DNA from: Pseudomonadota bacterium | GTDB taxonomy: Bacteria > Desulfobacterota > Desulfovibrionia > Desulfovibrionales > Desulfomicrobiaceae | Length of the DNA: 64,000 bases | NCBI GenBank assembly: GCA_018902545.1 | Contig: JAHIQM010000006.1 | Location: forward strand, 124,001 to 188,000 | Direction of reading: 5' to 3' | Shown: positions 33,601 to 41,351 of the stretch, piece by piece | How positions within the stretch are numbered: the first letter of the stretch is position 1 | How the letters are laid out: the number at the start of each line of letters is the position of its first letter | Notes under the pieces: generated by a model | Database searches by the model: none | What the model was told of the DNA's origin: nothing | What the model saw: only the letters and a program-made list of their open reading frames with translations | Made by a program: the position numbers and the translations under genes

Positions 33601-34329
33601 CCAGATGATGCCCGCCTGGCGTCCCGTGACCTGATCCCTGCGGTAGGAAAAGAACTGCGGGGACGAAGCGGTGCACAGGTCCAGGGAAAAGATGTTCCGG
33701 GCCGGGATGCCGGTGCCCATGAGCTGGTTGCGGGTCAGGGTCCACAGATCCACGGTGCGGGTGCCCGGATTGTAGTAGGATTTGAACATGGGGTCCCATT
33801 CGACGGCGAAATTGACGAACTCGCTTTTGCCCGGACCCAGACTCGGACCTCGCACGACAAAGACGTCTGCCGGGTCCGTTTCATATGCGGCGCAGAACCG
33901 TCGCACCCCCGCAGCCGGAAAATTGCCCGCGTTGCCTCTCCATCCGCAGTGCAGGGCGGCCACGTGCCGCCCCTTCTTGTCTGCCAGCAGGATGGCCTGG
34001 CAGTCCGCCGTCTTGATGACCAGGGCCTGCCCGGACCGGCCGGTGCAAAGCCCGTCTCCCTCCAGTGTTGCTCCCGCAAAAAAATCATCCTCCAGATCTA
34101 TGTGCATGTCCTGCCCGTGCACCTGCCTGAGCTCCTGCCAGCATTCAAAGCCCAAGGCTTGCCGAAGCTGCGCGCGATTGGTCCGCACGTTCTGCTCTTC
34201 GTCGCCGACTTCAAGGGACAGGTTGAAGTGGGCGTAAGCTCCGGCGCTGCGCCCGCCCATGCGGGTGGTGAAGACGCAGCGCACGTTGTCGAGTCCAGGA
34301 AACTGGAAATCAATATATTGCAAAGACAT
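33592..34329 (-). CDS. pgeF: Peptidoglycan editing factor PgeF (laccase-domain, YfiH family)
   Basis: Multicopper-oxidase-fold-unrelated YfiH family protein; members act on purine nucleosides and, in E. coli, prevent mis-incorporation of amino acids into peptidoglycan stems. 245 aa. Signatures: the zinc-ligand stretch KTADCQAILLADKKGRHVAA and LHCGWRGNAGNF, and the C-terminal RDQVTGRQAGIIW. GGAG of its ribosome site lies within the last codons of the upstream folate gene (5-nt gap), so the two form an operon. Confidence 0.88.
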   Translation of the reverse strand: MSLQYIDFQFPGLDNVRCVFTTRMGGRSAGAYAHFNLSLEVGDEEQNVRTNRAQLRQALGFECWQELRQVHGQDMHIDLEDDFFAGATLEGDGLCTGRSGQALVIKTADCQAILLADKKGRHVAALHCGWRGNAGNFPAAGVRRFCAAYETDPADVFVVRGPSLGPGKSEFVNFAVEWDPMFKSYYNPGTRTVDLWTLTRNQLMGTGIPARNIFSLDLCTASSPQFFSYRRDQVTGRQAGIIWIR

Positions 34330-34334
34330 ATTTG

Positions 34335-34922
34335 TTACTCCATGGGGACGTGCAGCAAGGCGTCCGGGGTGATGAGCAATTCTACTGGGCGGTCCCAGGG
34401 TTCCACGGGAATGCTTTTCAGGATCTGGAACGCATAGGCCGGGCCGATCAGCAGGGGGGAGCAGGCCAGGGTGGGCAGGAAACGGTCGTAATAACCGCCG
34501 CCGAACCCCAGGCGATATCCGCGTCGGTCGAAGGCCAGGGCCGGAACAAGGATGACCTCCGGTTCAGGGGTCGGCACTTTTCGCGCCCGCATCGCCTGCG
34601 GTTCGACCAGGCCGAAGCAGCCTGGTCCGAGGTCCTCGCGGGACGCCACGGCGTATGCCTCCATGATTCCAGGGGCGTTTTCACAACAGCGCGGCAGAAG
34701 GATTTCGCTGCCCTGCGTCCAGAAATGGTCGAGCAGGGGCCAGGTGTCCACTTCGCCCCGGGCCGGAAGATACAGCATGACGCTCTTTGCTTCTCGGAAG
34801 CTGTCCAGGGACAGCAGGTGATCCCGGATGCGGGCGCTGTCTTCCCGCACCAGATCCGGAGGCAGATTTTGCCGTTGCCGTCGCAGCGCAATTCGCAGAT
34901 GGTTTTTACTGGGCTCTTGCAT
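34335..34922 (-). CDS. 5-formyltetrahydrofolate cyclo-ligase
   Basis: ATP-dependent conversion of 5-formyl-THF to 5,10-methenyl-THF, salvaging an inhibitory folate. 195 aa. Seen: the basic start KNHLRIALRRQRQNLP, SVMLYLPARGEVDT, and the active-site block FDRRGYRLGFGGGYYDRFL. ATG at 34920-34922; AAGGAG lies 11 bases upstream, a long spacing. Divergent from the phosphoesterase gene. Unlike the gamma-proteobacterial locus, no 6S RNA was recognised beside it. Confidence 0.9.
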   Translation of the reverse strand: MQEPSKNHLRIALRRQRQNLPPDLVREDSARIRDHLLSLDSFREAKSVMLYLPARGEVDTWPLLDHFWTQGSEILLPRCCENAPGIMEAYAVASREDLGPGCFGLVEPQAMRARKVPTPEPEVILVPALAFDRRGYRLGFGGGYYDRFLPTLACSPLLIGPAYAFQILKSIPVEPWDRPVELLITPDALLHVPME

Positions 34923-34989
34923 GACGGGGAACGCTCCTTTACCATGCCGTGAAAACAGTACAATTACTCAAAGAGGGAACGGGAAGCAA

Positions 34990-35658
34990 ATGGCAAACCG
35001 CTTTTGGATCGTTTTTGGAGATATCCACGAACGCGTTGAGGCTGTGGAGAGGATAGACGAGGTGCGTCTCGCGGAGGGTGTGTTTCTGTCCGGGGATCTG
35101 ACCAACATCGGCACGCGCGAGGGCGCGGGGCGCATCGTGTCAACCGTGGCGGCCATGAACCCGCGCGTCCTGGCCCAGATCGGCAACATGGATACCCCGG
35201 TTGTGGAACGGGTGCTTACCGAACAGGGCATAAACGTCCATGCCCAGGTCCGGGACCTGGGCGGGGGCGTCTGCCTGGCCGCCGTGGGCTACTCCACGCC
35301 CACTCCGTTTAGCACCCCGTCCGAGGTCGACGAGGCCCAAATCTGCCAGTGGACCCACGATGTGCTCGAAGGGGCGGGAGCCTTTGAGCAGGTCATCCTT
35401 ATGGTCCACACTCCGCCAAGAGGGAGTGTGGTCGACAGGCTGCCTTCGGGAGTCCATGTCGGCAGTCCCGGCGTGCGCGCGCTGATCGAGAAATACCAGC
35501 CGAACATCGTCGTCACCGGGCATATCCATGAGGGTGCTGGCGAGGAGCGCATCGGTCGCTCCCATGTGCTCAACCCCGGCGCCTTCGCCCATGGGGGCTA
35601 CGTGCGCATCGACGAGACCCCGTCTGGCCTGGTGGCCGCGCTGCGGAACGTATCGTGA
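34990..35658 (+). CDS. Calcineurin-like metallophosphoesterase
   Basis: 222-aa binuclear-metal phosphoesterase of the YfcE/MJ0936-like group. Metal ligands are visible in order: FGDIHE (DxH), LSGDLTNIG (GDxxx), QIGNMD (the GNHD position, here GNMD, lacking the usual His), VHTPPRG and TGHIHEGAG. The GNHD-to-GNMD change removes the residue that usually acts as general acid, though many MJ0936-type enzymes tolerate a change there. ATG at 34990; upstream in-frame starts are rejected. It is coupled to the exonuclease gene through GTGA. Confidence 0.82.
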   Translation: MANRFWIVFGDIHERVEAVERIDEVRLAEGVFLSGDLTNIGTREGAGRIVSTVAAMNPRVLAQIGNMDTPVVERVLTEQGINVHAQVRDLGGGVCLAAVGYSTPTPFSTPSEVDEAQICQWTHDVLEGAGAFEQVILMVHTPPRGSVVDRLPSGVHVGSPGVRALIEKYQPNIVVTGHIHEGAGEERIGRSHVLNPGAFAHGGYVRIDETPSGLVAALRNVS

Positions 35659-36428
35659 TCGTACGCATGCATTCCTGGAATGTGAACGGATTCAGGGCCG
35701 TGCTCGGCAAGGGGTTTCGCGACTGGGTCGAGCGGGCCGCCCCCGACGTACTCGGCTTGCAGGAGGTCAAGGCCCTGGAGGAACAGGTCGGCGGAGATTG
35801 CCTCATAGACGGCTATCATTGCTACTGGAACGCGGCGCGCAGCAAGAAGGGCTACTCCGGCACGGCCTGTTACAGCCGCCTTGAGCCCCTGTCCGTGCAT
35901 CGGGGCCTGCCCGAACAACGGTTTCAGGGCGAGGGCCGGGTCATCCGCCTTGAATTCGAGCACTTCCATTTTTTCAATATCTATTTCCCCAACGGTCAGA
36001 TGAGCCAGGAACGCCTCGACTTCAAGATGGGTTTCTACGACGCATTCCTGGATCACGCCCAGGAGTTGCGCCGGGAAAAGCCCATCGTGGTCTGCGGGGA
36101 TTTCAACACCGCGCACCGCGAGATCGACCTCAAGAATCCCAAGGCCAACGAGAAAACGTCCGGTTTCCTGCCCATCGAGCGAGCCTGGATGGACCGCTTC
36201 ATGGCTCACGGCTATGTGGATACTTTCCGCCATTGCCACGGGGACGTGGAGGATGCCTATTCGTGGTGGACCTATCGTTTTGGGGCCAGGTCGCGCAATG
36301 TGGGGTGGCGCATCGATTATTTTTTCGTTTCCGATGAACTTGTGGGCGCTGTCCGGGACGCGTGGATCGAAGCCGAGGTGCAGGGTTCCGACCATTGCCC
36401 GGTGGGTCTTGCCCTTGAAACGCCATGA
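35655..36428 (+). CDS. xth: Exodeoxyribonuclease III
   Basis: AP endonuclease/3'-5' exonuclease of base-excision repair. 257 aa. Exonuclease-endonuclease-phosphatase fold motifs: SWNVNGFRA, LQEVKALEEQ, NIYFPNGQ, CGDFNTAHREIDL and WRIDYFFVS, ending GSDHCPVGL. The GTG at 35655 overlaps the previous stop in GTGA; an ATG at 35667 would give a start closer to other ExoIII proteins, so the exact start is open. Confidence 0.92.
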   Translation: MIVRMHSWNVNGFRAVLGKGFRDWVERAAPDVLGLQEVKALEEQVGGDCLIDGYHCYWNAARSKKGYSGTACYSRLEPLSVHRGLPEQRFQGEGRVIRLEFEHFHFFNIYFPNGQMSQERLDFKMGFYDAFLDHAQELRREKPIVVCGDFNTAHREIDLKNPKANEKTSGFLPIERAWMDRFMAHGYVDTFRHCHGDVEDAYSWWTYRFGARSRNVGWRIDYFFVSDELVGAVRDAWIEAEVQGSDHCPVGLALETP

Positions 36429-36468
36429 AATCCCGAGTGAACGGTCCTTATGACAAGGATGAATGCCT

Positions 36469-37050
36469 GTGAGTAAACGTGACGAGATTTTGGCGGCGGC
36501 CCAGGCCCTTTTCGCGGAGTACGGCTACGCCGGAACCACCATGCGCATGATCGCCGAGCGCGCGGGGGTCGCTTTCGGGCTGGTGTCCCACTATTTCGGC
36601 AACAAGGAAAAGCTGTTTCTGGTGGCTGGCCATGAGATGATCGACGCCATGCTCGCGGTCATCAGGCAGGACATGCAAAAGGCGGAAAACGGCTTGCAGG
36701 CCGTAGATATCTTTGTGGCCTCGTATCTTTCCTTCACCCTGGCCAACCGGGCGACCTTTCCCACCCTGATCCGCTGCTCGCCCTTCAGCGACGACAATCC
36801 ACATCTGGATCGCCAGAAGATCGGTGTGAAATTCGAGGAACTGATCAGGGAAATCGAGGCGAACTTAAGGCGCGGCATGGACGACGGGACCATCGCCCGA
36901 GTCCCGGTCAGGGACTGCGCCCTCATGATCTATGCGTCCATGGTCGGGGCGGTGCGCACGGTTTTTTTGAGCCCCTTCGGCGAACCGGGACTGTTCGATG
37001 AGACCCGCAGGTTCATTCTGCGGTCGCTGCGCACGACGCCGGAGGTGTGA
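36469..37050 (+). CDS. TetR/AcrR-family transcriptional regulator
   Basis: 193 aa. N-terminal helix-turn-helix: RDEILAAAQALFAEYGYAGTT, then MRMIAERAGVAFGLVSHYFGNKEKLF. The C-terminal ligand domain (from about residue 55) is variable and gives no clue to the effector. The GTG at 36469 is nine bases from AAGGA; the ATG at 36463 is only three from it, so I prefer GTG. No efflux pump or enzyme gene is adjacent; the target is unknown. A REPIN-like repeat pair follows. Confidence 0.88.
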   Translation: MSKRDEILAAAQALFAEYGYAGTTMRMIAERAGVAFGLVSHYFGNKEKLFLVAGHEMIDAMLAVIRQDMQKAENGLQAVDIFVASYLSFTLANRATFPTLIRCSPFSDDNPHLDRQKIGVKFEELIREIEANLRRGMDDGTIARVPVRDCALMIYASMVGAVRTVFLSPFGEPGLFDETRRFILRSLRTTPEV

Positions 37051-37087
37051 CGGTTCTGCCTTCGCAGGAGCTGACGGCTAGCAAGCC

Positions 37088-37165
37088 ATGGATTCCCGTC
37101 TTCACGGGAATGACACTGAACGAGCGCGTTACCCCGATGTCATTCCCGCGAAGGCGGGAATCCAG
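37088..37165. repeat. REPIN-like inverted pair of palindromic repeats
   Basis: Copy 1 (37088-37114) starts ATGGATTCCCGTC and ends GGGAATGAC; copy 2 (37139-37165) starts GTCATTCCCGCGAAG and ends GGAATCCAG. Copy 2 is the reverse complement of copy 1 with three or four mismatches; they flank a 24-nt spacer. Each is itself a hairpin (TTCCCG..CGGGAA). A truncated third piece, GTCATTCCG, lies at 37203-37211. This is the form of a REP doublet in an intergenic site after a TetR gene. Confidence 0.8.
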
Positions 37166-37212
37166 CTTCAACAACATGTCGTCCGAATACCCAAATAGCG
37201 GCGTCATTCCGC

Positions 37213-37563
37213 CTAGAAATTGAAGACCCGCGAATCTGCGGCCAGGTCGATCAGATGCGGCCCGCCGTCGAGATGCATGTTCGTGTAAAAACGGGCTTCG
37301 TCCACTCCCCGGTTGTTGGCGCAGGGCGTGCAGATTCCGATTTCCACTTCCTCCTGCACCAGATAGGGCAGATAGTCCCCAGGACAGTCTCCGGTCAGGG
37401 TCTTTTGCCCCAGATTCCTGTCCTTGTCCGCCCAGAGCACGCCCCCGTCAATGAAGAAAAGGTTCACATGATGCCCCTTGGAATGGGCGATGCGCGCCAA
37501 CTGGAAGCAACGGGTTGCGGCCTCGTTGTCGTCCCTGCCGAGTACAAAAAGGAATTTGGCCAT
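37213..37563 (-). CDS. DsrE/TusD-family small protein
   Basis: 116 aa, Rossmann-like DsrE fold: KFLFVLGRDDNEAATRCFQ, then FFIDGGVLWA and a Cys motif IGICTPCANNRGV where family members carry sulfur-relay cysteines (two Cys here). Relatives include sulfur carriers of dissimilatory sulfur metabolism and tRNA thiolation, plus many orphans; a partner (DsrF/H, TusBCD) is not adjacent. ATG at 37561-37563 with GGAGGA. Divergent from rtcB over 183 nt containing an inverted repeat CGAATGA-N16-TCATTCG. Confidence 0.83.
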   Translation of the reverse strand: MAKFLFVLGRDDNEAATRCFQLARIAHSKGHHVNLFFIDGGVLWADKDRNLGQKTLTGDCPGDYLPYLVQEEVEIGICTPCANNRGVDEARFYTNMHLDGGPHLIDLAADSRVFNF

Positions 37564-37746
37564 TTCGTCCTCCAGAATTCGAATGAGCTTCCCTAGAATG
37601 CTTCATTCGTAAAATCAATGTATTTAGAGAAGGATTGCTTGTAAATTTGCTCTTGATGCGTGGGTCGTTCAGAGATCGCGCGGAGTCGGATTTGATCTCC
37701 GCCGCGCCTCCCTTGGAGAATCGTCAAAAACCGGATACGTCATCTC

Positions 37747-39219
37747 ATGGTCATAAATAAAGAGGTAATGAAAAAAAAGCTGCCCTTCCGCCTGGCCGCC
37801 CTTGGCATCCCGGAGCGATTGTTGCCGGTGGTCCGGGCCTGTGTGCTGCAGTTGGACGATGAAGGGGTGCCCGCCAAGGCGCAGCGACGCCTTTTCGGGC
37901 GTCTGGCTGATGAGCCTCAGGCCTTCAAGGAACACCCCATCCTCGGCGATCTGGCCGCGATGCTCTGCGGCGAATCTGCCAGGGGAACTTCCGTTCGCGG
38001 AGCTTCCACTCGGGGAGCTTCCACTCAGGAAGCCTCCGCTCGGGGAGCCTCCGCTCCGGGAGCGCCCGATGCCCGGACCCGGGCTTCCTGGCGGTCCTGG
38101 GGAGAAGATCTTGACCCCAAGGCCGTACAGCAGATGGCCGACGGATGCAGCCTTCCCGTGGCCGTGCGCGGCGCGCTCATGCCCGACGCCCACGTCGGCT
38201 ACGGCCTGCCCATTGGCGGGGTCCTGGCCGTGGACAAAGCGGTCATCCCTTACGGCGTGGGCATGGACATCGCCTGCCGCATGAAGCTGAGCGTCTTTCC
38301 CGTGTCCCCGGAGTTGGTCGAATCCCACGGCGACGAACTGGCGAGGGCCATCGAAGAAGAGACTTGTTTCGGGGTCGGCGGCCGGTTCAAGGCGCGCAAG
38401 GACCATGCGGTCATGCGCGAGGACTGGGGCTTTTCCCCCGTGACACGGCGGATGCAGGACACGGCCTGGGCGCAGCTGGGCACCAGTGGTTCTGGCAACC
38501 ATTTCGTGGAGTGGGGCGTGCTTGAGGTGCCAAAAGATATGCACGGCCTTGCGGCGGGCGTTTACCTGGCCCTTTTGTCGCACAGCGGCAGCCGGGGCAC
38601 GGGCGGGGAAGTGGCCAAACATTACAGCGCCCTGGCCAGGCGTTTGCGTCCCGAACTGCCCCGTAGCCTTGGGCATCTGGCCTGGCTTGGGCTGGATACG
38701 GACGAGGGGCGGGAGTACTGGGCGGCCATGGAGCTCATGGGCCGCTACAGCGCGGCCAACCACGCCCTCATCCACGCTGCCGTGGCCGGGCATCTGGGGC
38801 TTACGCCACTACGCAGCATCGAGAACCACCACAATTTTGCCTGGCGGGAGACCCACGACGGGCGGGAGGTCATCGTCCACCGCAAGGGCGCGACCCCGGC
38901 TGGTCAGGGCGTGCTCGGGATCATTCCCGGGACCATGGTCGATCCGGCCTATGTGGTCGAGGGGTTGGGCAACCCCCAGGCACTGTGCTCGGCGGCCCAC
39001 GGCGCGGGCCGGGCCATGAGCCGCCAGGAGGCTATAAAACGCTTCCGGCGCAAGGATCTGGAACATGTGCTGCGGGAGCAGGGGGTGCGTCTGCTGTCCG
39101 GGGGCCTTGACGAGGTCCCCATGGCCTACAAGGACATTCGCGCAGTCATGGCCGCCCAGGCCGACCTGGTGCGTGTGTGCGGGATATTTCAGCCGCGCAT
39201 CGTGAAGATGGCGAAATAA
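37747..39219 (+). CDS. rtcB: RtcB-family RNA ligase with repeat insertion
   Basis: GTP- and Mn-dependent 3'-phosphate/5'-hydroxyl RNA ligase used in RNA repair. 490 aa, longer than the usual 400-410. Metal and active-site motifs are intact: MPDAHVGYGLPIGG, YGVGMDIACRM, GTSGSGNHFVEWG, SHSGSRGTGG, ENHHNFAW and the guanylylated His in AAHGAGRAMSR. The first 75 residues are an extra N-terminal region, joined to the core by six pentapeptide repeats (residues 79-108). Start ATG 37747; ATG 37768 is an alternative. No archease or RtcA gene is adjacent. Confidence 0.9.
   Translation: MVINKEVMKKKLPFRLAALGIPERLLPVVRACVLQLDDEGVPAKAQRRLFGRLADEPQAFKEHPILGDLAAMLCGESARGTSVRGASTRGASTQEASARGASAPGAPDARTRASWRSWGEDLDPKAVQQMADGCSLPVAVRGALMPDAHVGYGLPIGGVLAVDKAVIPYGVGMDIACRMKLSVFPVSPELVESHGDELARAIEEETCFGVGGRFKARKDHAVMREDWGFSPVTRRMQDTAWAQLGTSGSGNHFVEWGVLEVPKDMHGLAAGVYLALLSHSGSRGTGGEVAKHYSALARRLRPELPRSLGHLAWLGLDTDEGREYWAAMELMGRYSAANHALIHAAVAGHLGLTPLRSIENHHNFAWRETHDGREVIVHRKGATPAGQGVLGIIPGTMVDPAYVVEGLGNPQALCSAAHGAGRAMSRQEAIKRFRRKDLEHVLREQGVRLLSGGLDEVPMAYKDIRAVMAAQADLVRVCGIFQPRIVKMAK
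37981..38070 (+). repeat. 15-bp in-frame minisatellite in rtcB
   Basis: Six tandem 15-mers starting at 37981, 37996, 38011, 38026, 38041 and 38056, of the form CGGGGAGCTTCCACT. They encode RGTSV, RGAST, RGAST, QEASA, RGASA and PGAPD between an N-terminal extension and the catalytic core. The multiple-of-three unit keeps the frame whatever the copy number. Confidence 0.9.
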
Positions 39220-39228
39220 GGAGAACAC

Positions 39229-40326
39229 ATGGCCCTTATCGTTCAGAAATACGGAGGCAGCAGTGTCGCCACCCCGGACAAGATCCGGGATCTGGCCCGG
39301 CGCATCGTGGCTCGCCATGATGGTGGAGACCAGGTGGTTGTGGTGGTCTCGGCCATGGGCAAGAGCACGGATGCCCTGGTCGCCCAGGCCCGGGAGCTGG
39401 CCCAGCGGCCGGACCCCCGCGAAATGGACATGCTCGTCTCCGCCGGGGAGCGCATCTCCATCGCCATGATGAGCATCGCCATAAACGGCATCAGGGCCGG
39501 ACTGGCCGTGTCCTTCACCGGTTCCCAGATCGGGCTCATCACTGACTGCAACCACGGGGACGCCCGGGTTTTGGAGATACGTGGAGACCGCCTCCGCGAG
39601 GCCCTGGATCAAGGCCGGATTGCCGTGGTCGCCGGATTTCAGGGGGTATCAACGCAACGGGAGATCACCACTCTTGGCCGCGGCGGATCGGACACCACCG
39701 CAGTAGCCGTGGCCGCAGCCCTTGAGGCCGATGTGTGTGAGATCTATTCGGATGTCGACGGGGTCTACACCTCCGATCCGCGCCTTGCGCCCTCGGCCCG
39801 CCATCTGGATAAAGTGGACTACGATACCATGCTCGAAATGTCCGCCGCCGGAGCCAAGGTGTTGAAGGACGATGCCGTGGAGTACGCCCGGCGTCTGGGA
39901 GTGCGCATCGCCGCCGGATCGAGCAGTTCCGGCCTGATCGGGACCATCGTGTCCAGTGAGAGCCTGAATCGCGACACCCTGCAGGCTATGGTCTATAATG
40001 ATCGGCTGCGCTGGATCGCCTTTGACGCGGGCGTGCCCCTGCCGCCGGACTGCCGCCTGTGCCAGTCCGTGGAGGGGCGCAGCGTCGTGGTCGTGGACGA
40101 AAAGCACGCCGAAGCCATGGAGGGCGTGCCATGCGTGAGCCTGTCGCTCATCGGCGCACGCGTTGCGGCTCAGCGCGAGAGGGTCGGCGCGGTCCTGTCG
40201 CAACTGGAGGCGGCCGGAAACCGCGTCCTGGCCATCAGCAGCACGGCGTCAAAGTATGAGATCTTTCTGGAAGACCCGCTGAGCGCATCATTGGTGGCGA
40301 CCATCCACGATCTGCTCTTCACCTGA
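39229..40326 (+). CDS. lysC: Aspartate kinase with short, degenerate regulatory region
   Basis: Phosphorylates aspartate, first step towards lysine/DAP, threonine and methionine. 365 aa against roughly 400-410 for common enzymes. Catalytic domain is normal: [59 protein letters not shown] and [10 protein letters not shown]. The last 120 residues, where two ACT domains should lie, are shortened, and the usual glycine-rich GMxGxPGVAA allosteric loop reads [15 protein letters not shown], so feedback inhibition may be altered. AAGGAG precedes the ATG. Follows rtcB by 9 nt. Could be a second, specialised aspartokinase. Confidence 0.9.
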   Translation: MALIVQKYGGSSVATPDKIRDLARRIVARHDGGDQVVVVVSAMGKSTDALVAQARELAQRPDPREMDMLVSAGERISIAMMSIAINGIRAGLAVSFTGSQIGLITDCNHGDARVLEIRGDRLREALDQGRIAVVAGFQGVSTQREITTLGRGGSDTTAVAVAAALEADVCEIYSDVDGVYTSDPRLAPSARHLDKVDYDTMLEMSAAGAKVLKDDAVEYARRLGVRIAAGSSSSGLIGTIVSSESLNRDTLQAMVYNDRLRWIAFDAGVPLPPDCRLCQSVEGRSVVVVDEKHAEAMEGVPCVSLSLIGARVAAQRERVGAVLSQLEAAGNRVLAISSTASKYEIFLEDPLSASLVATIHDLLFT

Positions 40327-40397
40327 AGGGACAGGGCGCGGTCGGGTCGAGGCCCCGCGAGTCGAGGTTCCGCACCGGGATCGCGGCGCGGGAGATG

Positions 40398-41264
40398 TCA
40401 ATGACTGATCCACAGGGTCGCCGATTCGAGGTGCTTGAGCAGGTTCAAGCTGACCGAGCCGAGCAGGTGCATGCTCCTGCTTTCTCCCCGCCCCGTACGT
40501 CCCGTGGCCAGGACTCCATATTCGCCTTCGCGGGCCACGCGCAGGATGGTCTCCCCGATGCTGTTGCATTTCACTATCTTCTGATGAATGCGGCGGCTGG
40601 CCACCCCGTTTTCTTCGAGCATGCGCCGGGCCCCGGCGATGGCGTCTTCCGGGATTGCCGGAGACGAGCCGCAGTCAACGTGCAGCAGGGTGATCTCGTG
40701 TCCGGGGGCGTTTGCGAGCATGAATCCGACATGGTCGGCGCAGCGCAGGCTGGCGGGGGATCCGTCGGAGCAGAGCAGTACGCTGGGAGCCGGCTTTTCG
40801 TGGCTGCGGCAGATCCACAGGGGGATTTCAATGGGCGTGGTGAAGATCTGTTTGCTGACGCTGTCGTCGATGAGTTCCTCCAGGCGGGACAGTCCACGGC
40901 GCCCCAAGGCGATGGCATCGTACATGCCGGTGATGCCTTCCTGGATGATGTCGTTGGCCGTGCCAAGCTGCTTGTAGGCGATCTTCTTGTGAATGTTGGC
41001 CGCGGGGAAATGCTTGCTCAAAAGCAACTCCTCGGCCCTGTCGAGGGCGGTCTGAGCCAGGCTCTTGGTCTGTGCTTCACGGCGGCTCAGATTCCCGTAA
41101 TCCTGGATGATCTCCGCTTCGGTCAGGCCCGCTTTGGGGTTCGGCGCGACGTAGAGCAGGGTCAGGTGCGGTTGCGCTGCGGCGGTAAAGAAGCCGGCCA
41201 CGAACCGTGCGGCCTGCAGGGCGCTGTAATCGTCGCTGACTGTCAGCAGAATATGTCTGTCCAT
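40398..41264 (-). CDS. Tandem UspA universal stress protein
   Basis: 288 aa with two Usp domains (about 1-140 and 145-288). Domain 1: ILLTVSDDYSALQAARFVA and IALGRRGLSRLEELI; domain 2: SVLLCSDGSPASLRCADHV and GVLATGRTGRGESRSMHLLGSVSLNLLKH, the latter an intact ATP-binding G-2x-G-9x-G-S type loop. Domain 1 has GRRGLSRLEELIDDSVS. ATG at 41262-41264 follows GAGGA; a longer frame upstream is not supported. Convergent with lysC, downstream of the transglutaminase gene on the same strand. Confidence 0.88.
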   Translation of the reverse strand: MDRHILLTVSDDYSALQAARFVAGFFTAAAQPHLTLLYVAPNPKAGLTEAEIIQDYGNLSRREAQTKSLAQTALDRAEELLLSKHFPAANIHKKIAYKQLGTANDIIQEGITGMYDAIALGRRGLSRLEELIDDSVSKQIFTTPIEIPLWICRSHEKPAPSVLLCSDGSPASLRCADHVGFMLANAPGHEITLLHVDCGSSPAIPEDAIAGARRMLEENGVASRRIHQKIVKCNSIGETILRVAREGEYGVLATGRTGRGESRSMHLLGSVSLNLLKHLESATLWISH

Positions 41265-41351
41265 GTGGAGTCCTCGTGTGGTGGGTGTTTCTTGCAATAG
41301 TAGTGCAAAGCGCTGAGCCTTGCAATCGCGCTCTGCGTCATTGTCGCTGTC

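Noticed and set aside
37981-38070. Regular repeats, considered as a CRISPR array
   Set aside because: Units are 15 bp, contiguous without spacers and in frame inside rtcB; a minisatellite, not CRISPR. The 18-bp repeats at 20803-20874 were rejected for the same reason.
40330-40380. Two imperfect copies of GTCGAGG-N2-CCGC between lysC and the UspA gene
   Set aside because: Too short and too close to the GC-rich background to call a regulatory repeat; no terminator geometry.
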